DNA of 64,000 nt from Flavicella sp963932955 (GTDB lineage: Bacteria > Bacteroidota > Bacteroidia > Flavobacteriales > Flavobacteriaceae), in the NCBI GenBank assembly GCA_963932955.1, contig CAWVRK010000001.1, positions 62,001 through 126,000 of the forward strand, read 5' to 3'. Position 1 is the first letter of the stretch. Each line of letters starts with the position of its first letter. The notes below the pieces were generated by a model, which was given only the letters and a program-made list of their open reading frames with translations, searched no databases and was not told the origin of the DNA. Positions 7,947 to 16,238 of the stretch are shown one piece after another. The translations under genes were made by a program, and so were the position numbers.

Positions 7947-9812
7947 GTGAAACGAGGGTATCTCTTGACTTTTTTTATCCTTCTTGTGGCAATCGTCTTT
8001 CTCGGAAAATTGTTCTCACTTCAAATTTTAACGAGCACAGACCAAGGAATCAGTTTGCAAAGTTCTGCTGTGAAAAGAATCTTTACCTATCCGGAACGAG
8101 GTTATCTTTTTGACCGAGAAGGCTCCCTGTTGGTCACCAACAAAAGATCTTATAACCTAATGATTATTCCAAGGGAGGTAAAGTCTTTGGACACCTTGGA
8201 GTTTTGCCAATTGTTGAATATTGAAAAATCCTCCTTTTTAAAACGCTTTCAAAAAGCTCAAAAATGGTCTTCGAGATTGCCCTCCGTTTTTTTAGCACAC
8301 ATCTCAAAAGAAGATTTTGCCGCTCTCCAAGAAAAAATGCACAAGTACAAAGGTTTTTACATCGATAAAAAATCGCTGAGGTACTACCCTTTGACAGTTG
8401 CTGCCAACGTCTTGGGTTATGTAAATGAAGTTAATGACGAAACAGCACGTAAAAACCCTTATTACCAAGCTGGTGAGCTCATTGGAACAACAGGAGTAGA
8501 AAGACAATACGAAAAATTACTCCGAGGAGTCAAAGGAGTGAAATACATGCAGCGAGATCGGTTCAACAAAATTACAGGTTCTTATAAGCAAGGACGCTTT
8601 GACACCCTCCCCAAACCTGGAAAAGACCTCACCTTGACACTGGACATTGAACTCCAACAATACGGTGAGTCTCTAATGGCAGGAAAAAGAGGAGGAATTG
8701 TCGCTTTGGAACCCGCAACAGGAGAAATCTTGAGTTTGATTACCTTGCCCAACTACAACCCCAATCTAATGGTTGGACGTTTGCGCTCCAAACACTCCAC
8801 CCTCTTTTTCAACGACACAGTAAACAAACCCATGTATGACAGAAGCTTATTGGCCCAATACGCTCCCGGATCTCCCTTTAAAATGATACAAGGACTAATT
8901 GGTCTTCAGGAAGGAGTCATCCGTCCAAACACCCCTTTTTATTGTTACCGCGGATACCGATACGGTGCCCGGGAAAAGGAGTTTATGGGCTGCCACTGCG
9001 CCATATACAACCGTCCGATTGAACTGAGAAAAGGAATTGCCAAATCATGTAACAGTTACTTCTCCAACGTATATCGAAGAATCATTGAAAAATACCCCAC
9101 TGCAGCAGAAGGGATGGATGCATGGAGCAAACACGTACAAAGTTTTGGTTTGGGTCAATATTTGGGCTACGACCTTCCCCAAGGAAAAAAAGGATTGGTC
9201 CCCGATGCTGCCTTTTACAACCGTTGGTATCCCGATGGACGGTGGAGAGCTACCTACACCATTTCCAATGCAATCGGACAAGGACAAATCTTGACCACTC
9301 CGATTCAGTTGGCAAACATGACAGCGGCTATTGCCAATAGAGGTTTTTTCTACACACCACATATTTTAAAAAAAATCGAGGGTACCCCCATCAGAAATCC
9401 AAAGTATACCCAAAAGCACCTGACAACCATTGATGAAAAGCACTACAAACCCGTCATCGAAGGTATGCACGATGTTTTTAAAACCGGTACTGCAAAGCAC
9501 GTCCAATTGAAAACCATTGAAATCTGTGGAAAAACGGGGACTGCTGAAAATTTCAAACGTATTGACGGTAAAAAAATTCAATTTGAAGACCATTCTATTT
9601 TTGTCGCATTTGCCCCCAAAACAAACCCTCAAATAGCTTTGGCTGTCTACATTGAAAATGGCGGATTTGGGTCCAATATCGCTGCTCCTATAGCCAGTTT
9701 GATGATTGAAAAATACCTCAGGGGAACTATTTCAAACAAGTGGTGGGAACAAAAAATGCTAGACAGCCACCTGAACGACGTCTACGAAAAACAATTGAAC
9801 GCAAAACAATGA
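7947..9812 (+). CDS. mrdA: Penicillin-binding protein 2 (elongasome transpeptidase)
   Basis: A 621-aa class B PBP that crosslinks lateral-wall peptidoglycan with RodA. One N-terminal transmembrane helix (residues 5-24) is followed by the PBP dimerisation domain (YPERGYLFDREGSLLVTN, GTTGVERQYEKLLRGVKG) and the transpeptidase domain. The active-site motifs are visible: S309-P-F-K312 (SxxK, nucleophile Ser309), S367-C-N369 (SxN) and K529-T-G-T532. The start is GTG at 7947, 11 nt after mreD. The stop overlaps the rodA start as ATGA, implying coupled translation with its glycosyltransferase partner. Confidence 0.97.
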   Translation: MKRGYLLTFFILLVAIVFLGKLFSLQILTSTDQGISLQSSAVKRIFTYPERGYLFDREGSLLVTNKRSYNLMIIPREVKSLDTLEFCQLLNIEKSSFLKRFQKAQKWSSRLPSVFLAHISKEDFAALQEKMHKYKGFYIDKKSLRYYPLTVAANVLGYVNEVNDETARKNPYYQAGELIGTTGVERQYEKLLRGVKGVKYMQRDRFNKITGSYKQGRFDTLPKPGKDLTLTLDIELQQYGESLMAGKRGGIVALEPATGEILSLITLPNYNPNLMVGRLRSKHSTLFFNDTVNKPMYDRSLLAQYAPGSPFKMIQGLIGLQEGVIRPNTPFYCYRGYRYGAREKEFMGCHCAIYNRPIELRKGIAKSCNSYFSNVYRRIIEKYPTAAEGMDAWSKHVQSFGLGQYLGYDLPQGKKGLVPDAAFYNRWYPDGRWRATYTISNAIGQGQILTTPIQLANMTAAIANRGFFYTPHILKKIEGTPIRNPKYTQKHLTTIDEKHYKPVIEGMHDVFKTGTAKHVQLKTIEICGKTGTAENFKRIDGKKIQFEDHSIFVAFAPKTNPQIALAVYIENGGFGSNIAAPIASLMIEKYLRGTISNKWWEQKMLDSHLNDVYEKQLNAKQ

Positions 9813-11086
9813 GAACCAAAAGAACCAATATTTTTTATGGGGTTGACTTGACCTTGGTATTGCTCTATTTATTTTTAGTAGCTTTCGGATGGATGAATAT
9901 CTACGCCGCATCTGTAACAGACGAAGCTTACGAAATTTTGGACTTCGGAACCAAGTACGGCAAACAACTCCTATGGATTTCTCTAAGTTTTGTACTGATT
10001 GTAATTATCTTGTTTTTTGACGCCAAAACCTATGAGAAATTTGCTTCCATTCTCTACATCCTTTCCCTCAGCTCACTGCTGGGCCTTTTTGCTTTTGGAA
10101 AAACCATCAATGGTGCCACATCTTGGTACGGACTGGGCAATTTCAGCCTACAACCCTCCGAATTTGTAAAATTTGCAACGGCGCTTGCTCTTGCCCGACT
10201 TCTAAGTGACCGTCAATACGATTTGAAATTGGTCAAAAACCAAGTAAAGGCAATTGTCCTTATTATCCTCCCTGCCGCCCTGATCACATTACAGCCCGAT
10301 CCGGGATCTGCATTGGTCTATATTTCCTTTTTCTTTGTCTTGTACCGAGAAGGATTGCCTCTTCACTTCATTACAATTGGTGCAATTGCTATTTTGTTGT
10401 TCTTGCTCACCTTGGCCTTTGGGTTTCAAACGATACTCCTTGTTTGTTATGTCCTCTTTACACTCTTCATACTCTACGTACTGCTCTACAAAAAAAAATC
10501 TTTGAAATTTCATTGGGCAAAAATATTCGGACTCTTTGCCATCGTTGGACTGTTCCTATTTAGTGTCGATTATGTGTTCAATGCTGTCTTTGAACAACGC
10601 CACCGAGATCGGTTCAATATTTTACTCGGAAAAAATAACGATACCAAAGGCGTGGGATACAACACCAACCAATCTGTTCTGACTGTCAAGTCTGGAGGGT
10701 TCTCCGGAAAGGGGTATTTACAAGGAGATCGAACCCGAGGAGATTTTGTGCCAGAACAACACACCGATTATATTTTTAGTGCCCTTGGAGAAGAGTGGGG
10801 TTTTATAGGAAGCTCCTTGTTGGTTCTTTTATTTACAGCTTTTGTACTGCGCATTCTTTACCTTGCAGAACGCCAAAAAACAACTTTTAGCAGGGTATAT
10901 GGCTACGGAATTGCCGCCGTCTTTTTTTTCCACTACACAATTAATATCGGCATGGTCATCGGCTTGTTTCCTACCATCGGAATCCCACTGCCCTTTTTTA
11001 GCTATGGAGGTTCTGCCTTGTGGGGATTTACCGTCTTGCTGTTTCTTTTTATAAAGTTAGATGCCAGCAGGTCCTACGAATTGTGA
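9809..11086 (+). CDS. rodA: SEDS peptidoglycan glycosyltransferase RodA
   Basis: RodA (425 aa) polymerises lipid II glycan strands in the elongasome. I start at the ATG 9809 inside the ATGA overlap with mrdA; the longer frame from 9740 would add a charged 23-residue extension unlike the family. About ten transmembrane helices are evident. The conserved motifs are NGATSWYGLGNFSLQPSEFVK, the loop HTDYIFSALGEEWGFIGSS with the likely catalytic acidic region, and IGLFPTIGIPLPFFSYGGS near the C-terminus. It is the last gene of the cluster and ends 66 nt before a strong terminator. Confidence 0.97.
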   Translation: MRTKRTNIFYGVDLTLVLLYLFLVAFGWMNIYAASVTDEAYEILDFGTKYGKQLLWISLSFVLIVIILFFDAKTYEKFASILYILSLSSLLGLFAFGKTINGATSWYGLGNFSLQPSEFVKFATALALARLLSDRQYDLKLVKNQVKAIVLIILPAALITLQPDPGSALVYISFFFVLYREGLPLHFITIGAIAILLFLLTLAFGFQTILLVCYVLFTLFILYVLLYKKKSLKFHWAKIFGLFAIVGLFLFSVDYVFNAVFEQRHRDRFNILLGKNNDTKGVGYNTNQSVLTVKSGGFSGKGYLQGDRTRGDFVPEQHTDYIFSALGEEWGFIGSSLLVLLFTAFVLRILYLAERQKTTFSRVYGYGIAAVFFFHYTINIGMVIGLFPTIGIPLPFFSYGGSALWGFTVLLFLFIKLDASRSYEL

Positions 11087-11146
11087 GAATATTATAAGAA
11101 CTCGCATCTTAAAGAGGGGATTGCTGACACAAAATATTTTTAAAAG

Positions 11147-11186
11147 AAAAAACCCCAACGAATCAGTTGATTCGTTGGGGTTTTTT
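11147..11186. terminator. Bidirectional terminator between rodA and tRNA-Val
   Basis: A perfect 13-bp inverted repeat (CCCCAACGAATCA at 11153-11165, mirror at 11168-11180, 2-nt centre) is flanked by A6 and T6. It terminates the elongasome operon on the plus strand and the tRNA transcript on the minus strand. Confidence 0.93.
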
Positions 11187-11188
11187 GG

Positions 11189-11263
11189 TGGGTCATACTG
11201 GATTCGAACCAGTGACTTCTACCCTGTCAAGGTAACACTCTGAACCAACTGAGTTAATGACCC
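11189..11263 (-). tRNA. tRNA-Val (GAC anticodon)
   Basis: The minus strand folds as a complete cloverleaf. Acceptor GGGTCAT pairs with ATGACCC plus discriminator A. The D arm is ACTC/GAGT. The anticodon stem TTACC/GGTAG closes the loop TTGACAG, giving anticodon GAC (codon GUC, Val). The T arm is ACTGG-TTCGAAT-CCAGT. No CCA is encoded at the 3' end, as is usual in Bacteroidota. It lies 38 nt downstream of the second tRNA-Val. Confidence 0.96.
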
Positions 11264-11272
11264 TTTGAAAGC

Positions 11273-11299
11273 AAAAAAGTTCGTAAAACGAACTTTTTT
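11273..11299 (-). terminator. Hairpin between the two tRNA-Val genes
   Basis: A perfect inverted repeat AAAAAAGTTCG (11273-11283), loop TAAAA, mirror 11289-11299, lies between the tandem tRNAs. On the minus strand it reads as a short GC-poor stem followed by T residues. It could be a weak terminator of the upstream tRNA or a processing hairpin. Which one is not decidable from sequence. Confidence 0.5.
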
Positions 11300-11301
11300 T
11301 G

Positions 11302-11376
11302 TGGGCAATGAGGGATTCGAACCCCCGACCCCCTCGGTGTAAACGAGGTGCTCTGAACCAACTGAGCTAATTGCCC
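11302..11376 (-). tRNA. tRNA-Val (UAC anticodon)
   Basis: A cloverleaf on the minus strand: acceptor GGGCAAT/ATTGCCC with discriminator A, D arm GCTC/GAGC, anticodon stem CCTCG/CGAGG, loop TTTACAC with anticodon TAC (UAC in RNA; Val), and T arm CGGGG-TTCGAAT-CCCTC with one mismatch-like GT pair. It is the first tRNA of the pair in transcription order, downstream of folC on the same strand by 55 nt. Confidence 0.96.
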
Positions 11377-11431
11377 TTAGCGGAGGCAAATATAGGACAG
11401 TTATTTAAATTCACCAACATTTTTCTCTTTT

Positions 11432-12652
11432 TTATTGCAATATTTCTGCCACCACAAAAGTGCTCCCTCCTATATAAATACAGTCTTTTTTGGTCGCCGC
11501 CTCTTGTGCACTTTTATATGCCTGACTCACAGAATCAAAGCGAGTTCCCTCCAAGCCATAAGTGAGTGCTTTCTCTTGTAGGAGTTCCGAATCGAGGCCT
11601 CTCTCCAAATTGGGTTTGCAAAAATAATAGGTGGCATTTGTTGGAAACAAAGGCAAAATAGACTCCAAATCTTTGTCCGAGACCATCCCCAAAACAAGGT
11701 GCAAATTTTCGTAGGTTGTCTCCCTCAGCTGAGCCAAAGTATAACTCAAGCCTTCTTTGTTGTGTGCCGTGTCACAAATGGTTCTTGGAGCGGTATTTAA
11801 GAGCTGCCAACGCCCTAACAAGCCCGTATTGGAAACCACGCGCTGCAAGCCTCTTTGGAGTGCCTGATCAGCAACCATATGCCCCAACTCATTTAAAACA
11901 ACAACCGTCTGAACAACCGTTTTGAGGTTGTGGTGTTGGTAGTTCCCCTTTAGATCGGAAATTGGTGTCTGTTCCACAAGAGTCGAAGACAAGGAAAGTG
12001 GTGCGTTTCGCTCTTTGGACAAGTGCTCAAAAACAGGAAACGTCTCCGGTTGGTATTCCCCGATAACCACAGGTATTCCCTCTTTTATAATTCCTCCTTT
12101 TTCAAAGGCGATTTTTTCCAAAGTATTCCCTAAAAACTGGGTGTGATCCAAACCAATATTCGTAATTACAGAAACTTCAGGCAACAAGACGTTTGTAGAA
12201 TCCAAGCGTCCTCCCAGACCTACTTCAACAACTGCAAAATCAACTTTTTCACTCCTAAAATGATCAAATGCCATGCCGACAGTCAACTCGAAAAAAGACA
12301 ATTGTTGTGACTCGAGAAAGGGTTTTTGTGCTGCAACAAAAGCTACTACAGAAGCTTTCGAAATCTCTTTTCCATTTATCTTGATGCGCTCTCTAAAATC
12401 GATCAAATGAGGAGAGGTATACAGTCCTACTTTGTAGCCCGCTTCCTGCAATACCGAAGCCAACATATGACTGGTAGACCCCTTGCCATTAGTCCCAGCG
12501 ACATGGATGCTTTTGAATTTTTTTTCCGGAGCACCCAAGGCCTTAGAAAACAACAAGGTGTTTGACAAATCTTTCTTATAAGCCGTCGCCCCTTTTCTTT
12601 GGTACATGGGCAACTGAACAAACATCCAATCTAAAGTTTCCTGATAGTTCAT
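11432..12652 (-). CDS. folC: Bifunctional folylpolyglutamate synthase / dihydrofolate synthase
   Basis: FolC (406 aa) ligates glutamate to dihydropteroate and to folates, using ATP, in the cytoplasm. The Mur-ligase-like P-loop HVAGTNGKGSTSHMLASVL is at about residue 49. It is followed by GLYTSPHLIDFRERI, FFELTVGMAFDHF, VEVGLGGRLDSTNVL and the ITNIGLDHTQFLG segment, and the C-terminal ICDTAHNKEGL and HLVLGMVSDKD motifs are intact. The gene begins 41 nt after the tonB stop, so it may be cotranscribed with exbB-exbD-tonB. No functional link to TonB is implied. The start MNYQETLDWMFVQLP is usual for the Bacteroidota family. Confidence 0.97.
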   Translation of the reverse strand: MNYQETLDWMFVQLPMYQRKGATAYKKDLSNTLLFSKALGAPEKKFKSIHVAGTNGKGSTSHMLASVLQEAGYKVGLYTSPHLIDFRERIKINGKEISKASVVAFVAAQKPFLESQQLSFFELTVGMAFDHFRSEKVDFAVVEVGLGGRLDSTNVLLPEVSVITNIGLDHTQFLGNTLEKIAFEKGGIIKEGIPVVIGEYQPETFPVFEHLSKERNAPLSLSSTLVEQTPISDLKGNYQHHNLKTVVQTVVVLNELGHMVADQALQRGLQRVVSNTGLLGRWQLLNTAPRTICDTAHNKEGLSYTLAQLRETTYENLHLVLGMVSDKDLESILPLFPTNATYYFCKPNLERGLDSELLQEKALTYGLEGTRFDSVSQAYKSAQEAATKKDCIYIGGSTFVVAEILQ

Positions 12653-12693
12653 TGAGAATTTATACGTGTCTGTTAAAAAAATAAGTATCGAGA

Positions 12694-13500
12694 CTACTCT
12701 GACAGTGAAAACCGATACACGATCACACCCACCTGTTTGGCAGGGGCTTTAGAATCAGAATTCCATTGGGTTCGCAAGGCGGCTTCTTTGGCAGGGCTCA
12801 GCAGACAAGGGGCGGTATTTGTCGTTCCTTTGACTCCAGGAGTTGCGCGTATTACTTTGCCGGACCTGTCCACTTCTATACTGACGACTACCGTCCCTTC
12901 TTCGTTGCATTTCGGCCTGATGATGGGACGGCTAAGTGGGCTCCTTCCTGACAAACTGTAGTGCTCATCTCCGCCATTTCCAGTAGTTCCGTAATATTTT
13001 GAATTCTTGGGTTTTCCTTCTGTATTTCCTTGCAATCCATCAAATGAGGCAGCTCCTTCTCCTTTTGTTTGTCTGTCCTCAGATTTGTTGGTATTCAACA
13101 AATTCGACAAGGCGCTTTGGGTTTCTTTTGAAGGTTTTGGAACTTCTTTTTCTGTTATTTTCTCAGGGGTCTTGTCCTTGTCTTTGAAGGCTTTGTTCTC
13201 CAGGACCGGTGCGGAAGTATCCGTTTGAGTCAGTAAGTCTTCTGTCGATGCATCTTGGACCGGATTCTCAGAAGTAAGGGCTTGTTCTTTAGAGGTGGAA
13301 GCAGGAGAAGAGGCAGCGACTTCCTGTTGTTGAGGAACTCTTCCGACATCAGAAAAACCAAAATTAATCGCAATTCCAAATTCCTCCGGTGGATCCATAT
13401 AACGCAACCCAAAAAAACAGCCCCACAAAAGCAACAAGCTTATAAGCAAAGTCGTAAGCAGTGCCGCCTTTCTCTCGTATTTTGTTTTTAAATAACGCAT
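12694..13500 (-). CDS. TonB family energy-transducing protein
   Basis: A 268-aa TonB-type protein. A cytoplasmic basic start (MRYLKTKYERKAAL) precedes one transmembrane helix (residues 15-33). A long low-complexity linker rich in Ser, Thr, Lys, Glu and Pro follows (about 50-175) and would span the periplasm. The C-terminal domain (about 185-268) contains RPIIRPKCNEEGTVVVSIEVD and SGKVIRATPG, followed by the final strand VIVYRFSLSE, a TonB-like fold. It sits directly after exbD (34 nt), so it is the TonB of this ExbB/ExbD motor. It is of a different type from the two VFPGC-type TonB paralogues elsewhere in the window. Confidence 0.88.
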   Translation of the reverse strand: MRYLKTKYERKAALLTTLLISLLLLWGCFFGLRYMDPPEEFGIAINFGFSDVGRVPQQQEVAASSPASTSKEQALTSENPVQDASTEDLLTQTDTSAPVLENKAFKDKDKTPEKITEKEVPKPSKETQSALSNLLNTNKSEDRQTKGEGAASFDGLQGNTEGKPKNSKYYGTTGNGGDEHYSLSGRSPLSRPIIRPKCNEEGTVVVSIEVDRSGKVIRATPGVKGTTNTAPCLLSPAKEAALRTQWNSDSKAPAKQVGVIVYRFSLSE

Positions 13501-13534
13501 GCAATCAAATTGAAGTGTAAATGGGCTTTTGTAT

Positions 13535-13927
13535 TTAGATGCCTTTGACAGCCAGTATCATTTTGATTTTATTCCTATTGGCAATGTCAATCACGAACAT
13601 GATTTTGTTGTAAGAGACTTCTTGATCTCCACGAATCACTAAGGTTTGCTCTGAATTGTCTGAAAAAACATTTTTTAAAAGAGGTTCTAGCTTGTCACTT
13701 GAAACTTCTTTGCCATCCAAATAAAAGACCGCCTCTTTGCTAATGGAAACGGCAACCGTTCCTTTATTTTCTGTTTTACCACCTGCCTTGGGCAACAGGA
13801 CGTCGATGGCATTTACGGTGACCAATGTTGAAGAAAGCATGAAAAAAATCAACAGTAAAAAAACAATGTCTGTCATGGACGACATGTTGAAATTGGGATC
13901 TACTTTATTTCTTCCTCTAAAATTCAT
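13535..13927 (-). CDS. exbD: Biopolymer transporter ExbD
   Basis: ExbD (130 aa) is the proton-motive-force stator partner of ExbB. I chose ATG 13927 (MNFRGRNKVDPNFNMSS) because family members begin a few residues before the PNFNMSSMTDIVFLLLIFFM helix. The longer frame adds 16 residues unlike ExbD. The helix carries the conserved Asp of SMTDIVFLLLIFF (residue about 19), the proton-carrying residue in the family. A periplasmic domain follows with IDVLLPKAGG and QTLVIRGDQEVSYNKIMFVID. It lies between exbB and tonB. Confidence 0.95.
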   Translation of the reverse strand: MNFRGRNKVDPNFNMSSMTDIVFLLLIFFMLSSTLVTVNAIDVLLPKAGGKTENKGTVAVSISKEAVFYLDGKEVSSDKLEPLLKNVFSDNSEQTLVIRGDQEVSYNKIMFVIDIANRNKIKMILAVKGI

Positions 13928-13999
13928 ACGGACAAGTATTTCGTTATTCTCAAATGTGACAAGCGGCTGATGCACATGCTTCCCTTTTCAGTTTCAATT

Positions 14000-14689
14000 T
14001 CAAACAGGCTCGTTCAACAAATCTAAAAACTCAACAGACTTGGCTTCCATCTGGTATACAACTTTGTCTGTTTTTACCACGAGATGGTTGTAAGAGATGT
14101 AGGAAATGATTCCCACAATCAAACCGGCTACCGTGGTTGTCATGGCGGTGTACAAACCGTCTGCCAGGAGCTTGATATCTATTTGACCTCCTGCGTTTGC
14201 AATTTCGTGGATGGAGATGATCATCCCGATTACGGTCCCTAAAAAACCAATCATGGGAGCCGCTCCAGCGACGGTTGCCAAGACACTGACGTTTTTTTCC
14301 AACTTGTAAATTTCGAGTTTCCCTGCGTTTTCAATCGCGGTATTGATATCTTCCAAAGGTTTGCCAATTCGAGAGATTCCGGTTCCTATCAAATTAGAGA
14401 CCGGTGTTTCTACCGAGGCACAAAGTGATTTTGCGGCCTCCAAATTGCCATTGGCTACTTGGTCTTTGATTTGATTCATAAAGTCCTTGTCAACTTTACT
14501 TGCTGATTTGATGGCAAAAAAACGTTCGAAATAAATATACAGCGAAACTGTCAACAAGCCCAACAAAAGAGCGATGATGATTTGCCCTGCAATACCCCCT
14601 TCCAAAATCAATGAAAGGATGGAAAGTGTTTTTTCTTCCGAGATACTTGATGCTGAATTGACAGCGGTTTCTTGAAATGATGTTGTCAT
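14000..14689 (-). CDS. exbB: MotA/TolQ/ExbB proton channel family protein
   Basis: ExbB (229 aa) forms the proton channel that drives TonB. A first helix lies at about residues 30-53 (GGIAGQIIIALLLGLLTVSLYIYFE). Helices two and three carry the conserved GAAPMIGFLGTVIGMIISI and AMTTTVAGLIVGIISY motifs. The start ATG is preceded at 5-nt spacing by AGGAG (plus-strand 14695-14699), an unusually good Shine-Dalgarno for Bacteroidota that supports this start. It is the first gene of exbB-exbD-tonB(-folC). Confidence 0.96.
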   Translation of the reverse strand: MTTSFQETAVNSASSISEEKTLSILSLILEGGIAGQIIIALLLGLLTVSLYIYFERFFAIKSASKVDKDFMNQIKDQVANGNLEAAKSLCASVETPVSNLIGTGISRIGKPLEDINTAIENAGKLEIYKLEKNVSVLATVAGAAPMIGFLGTVIGMIISIHEIANAGGQIDIKLLADGLYTAMTTTVAGLIVGIISYISYNHLVVKTDKVVYQMEAKSVEFLDLLNEPV

Positions 14690-14712
14690 AAATACTCCTA
14701 TTTGATGGGTTG

Positions 14713-14733
14713 TCGTTTGTAAAAACGAAAATA
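14713..14733 (-). promoter_or_regulatory. Candidate exbB promoter and overlapping inverted repeat
   Basis: On the minus strand TATTTTCG (14726-14733) is a one-mismatch TAnnTTTG element, 36 nt upstream of the exbB ATG. It overlaps a perfect 6-bp inverted repeat TCGTTT-GTAA-AAACGA (14713-14728). An operator role is possible, but no regulator can be named. Confidence 0.3.
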
Positions 14734-14764
14734 CAATTTGAAAATTGCATCTTCATAAAAAATG

Positions 14765-14795
14765 ATAAAAAAAGCACCCGATAAGAATCGGGCAT
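14765..14795 (-). terminator. Rho-independent terminator of nhaD
   Basis: On the minus strand the stem CCCGAT, loop TCTT, ATCGGG (14777-14792) is followed by TGCTTTTTTT. It starts 18 nt after the nhaD stop. Confidence 0.85.
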
Positions 14796-14809
14796 TTGTG
14801 TATTTGTAA

Positions 14810-16120
14810 TTAGAAAAACATCCGAAGTCCCATAAAAGCGAAGGACCCTGCCAAGAATCCCAACAAAGCGAGCCATGATATTTTTTTCAAGTACCAAAAG
14901 AAATCTATTTTCTCCATACCCATCGCTACAACTCCGGCAGCAGAACCGATGATCAACATGCTTCCACCCGTTCCCGCAGAAAAGGCGATAAAATGCCACA
15001 AGTGGTCGTCCAAGCCTTGTGGAAACATCCCCATACTCGCAGCGACCAACGGAACGTTGTCAATGACTGCAGATCCGACTCCTAATAGCATTACCACAAC
15101 ATCCAAGTCAGGAATGCTCGCTGTCAAAGATTCTGCAAAGTGAAACAACATGCCCAAACTTTCCAAAGCTGCTACAGCCAATAAAATTCCTAAAAAAAAC
15201 AGAATGCTTGGCATCTCTATCTTAGAAAGCGCTTTGTGAACAGGGCTTTGGTGGGCGTCTCCGGTGGCAGCACCTATTGTAAACTCTCTGTTGCTATAAA
15301 TCTCAGCAAAGATTGCTACAAGTGCCAAGGAGAGCATCATTCCAACATAAGGCGGCAAGTGGGTGGTTGTTTTAAAGACAGGAACAAAAACAATAGCTCC
15401 CAAACCTAGGTACAACATTCTCGAACTGTATTTTCCTTTTTGTTGGTCAAAAGTTTCTTGTTTTGCGATGTGCCCTTGGAAGGCGGGCAAATAACTCGCA
15501 ATAAAAACAGGAACCAACATACAAATCAACGAAGGAATGAACAACAATTTCACCAAATTCCCTGCAGAAACTTTGTTGCCAATCCACAACATCGTCGTAG
15601 TCACATCTCCAATAGGAGACCATGCCCCTCCAGCGTTTGCTGCTACTACAATGAGTCCCGTAAACCAAATCTTGGTCTCTTTTTCCGCAATCAATTTTCT
15701 CAAGATGGAAATCAATACGATGGTAGCCGTTAAATTATCGATGATGGCAGACAAGACAAAGGCTAAAAAAGCAAAAATCCAAAGCAATCTCTTTTTACTC
15801 GTTGTTCTTACCAATGATTTGATGGTTGCAAATCCATCAAAATAATCGATGATTTCTACGATTGTCATGGCCCCCATTAAAAAGACCAAAATTTCAGAAG
15901 TCTTCCCAAGATGGTGCAAGAGTATTTCTTCTAAGTGAGAAGGAATTAATTGTTTCAATTCCGCATTTACCTCAAAAACAGGAAGATGCCCCAAAGCCAA
16001 AATGGCCCAACAAATGGCCATCATGGCCAATGCGGGGATTAATTTGTCAATTTTTAAATTGTGTTCTAAAGTAATTGCCAAGTATCCGATTACAAAGACG
16101 ATTAATACAAGTGTTGCCAT
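14810..16120 (-). CDS. nhaD: NhaD-type sodium:proton antiporter
   Basis: A 436-aa, roughly 12-13-helix inner-membrane antiporter of the NhaD family (ion transporter superfamily). It exports Na+ (or Li+) in exchange for H+. The start at ATG 16120 places the first helix (ATLVLIVFVIGYLAITLEH) at the N-terminus, as in the family; the longer frame adds 16 charged residues. Typical segments are FLMGAMTIVEIIDYFDGF, LSAIIDNLTATIVLISI with the conserved Asp-Asn, NAGGAWSPIGDVTTTMLWIG, VGSAVIDNVPLVAASMGM and FSAGTGGSMLIIGSAAGV. It forms a plausible sodium cycle with the Na+-NQR encoded at 34-40 kb. An 8-bp tandem repeat, CTAGCAAT twice, lies just upstream at 16144-16159. Confidence 0.94.
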   Translation of the reverse strand: MATLVLIVFVIGYLAITLEHNLKIDKLIPALAMMAICWAILALGHLPVFEVNAELKQLIPSHLEEILLHHLGKTSEILVFLMGAMTIVEIIDYFDGFATIKSLVRTTSKKRLLWIFAFLAFVLSAIIDNLTATIVLISILRKLIAEKETKIWFTGLIVVAANAGGAWSPIGDVTTTMLWIGNKVSAGNLVKLLFIPSLICMLVPVFIASYLPAFQGHIAKQETFDQQKGKYSSRMLYLGLGAIVFVPVFKTTTHLPPYVGMMLSLALVAIFAEIYSNREFTIGAATGDAHQSPVHKALSKIEMPSILFFLGILLAVAALESLGMLFHFAESLTASIPDLDVVVMLLGVGSAVIDNVPLVAASMGMFPQGLDDHLWHFIAFSAGTGGSMLIIGSAAGVVAMGMEKIDFFWYLKKISWLALLGFLAGSFAFMGLRMFF

Positions 16121-16238
16121 GTGTTTGTCTGTTTTTTTTACAGCTAGCAATCTAGCAATTTTCCTCAAATAAACGGGGCTTAGTCCCTAAATTTATTTAC
16201 AAAATAATTCACACAAAAAGCCCCTCTCTAAACAAAAA

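Noticed and set aside
11189..11263. Reading the first tRNA as tRNA-Asp because GTC appears on the plus strand
   Set aside because: The gene is on the minus strand, where the anticodon loop reads TTGACAG; the anticodon is GAC, which decodes Val.
14496..14999. A 167-codon minus-strand frame spanning the exbB start and the nhaD end
   Set aside because: It crosses the nhaD terminator and overlaps two real genes in another frame; no family features.
16144..16159. Tandem 8-bp repeat CTAGCAAT twice upstream of nhaD
   Set aside because: Only two copies, and it lies close to the annotated start; likely chance or a minor leader feature.
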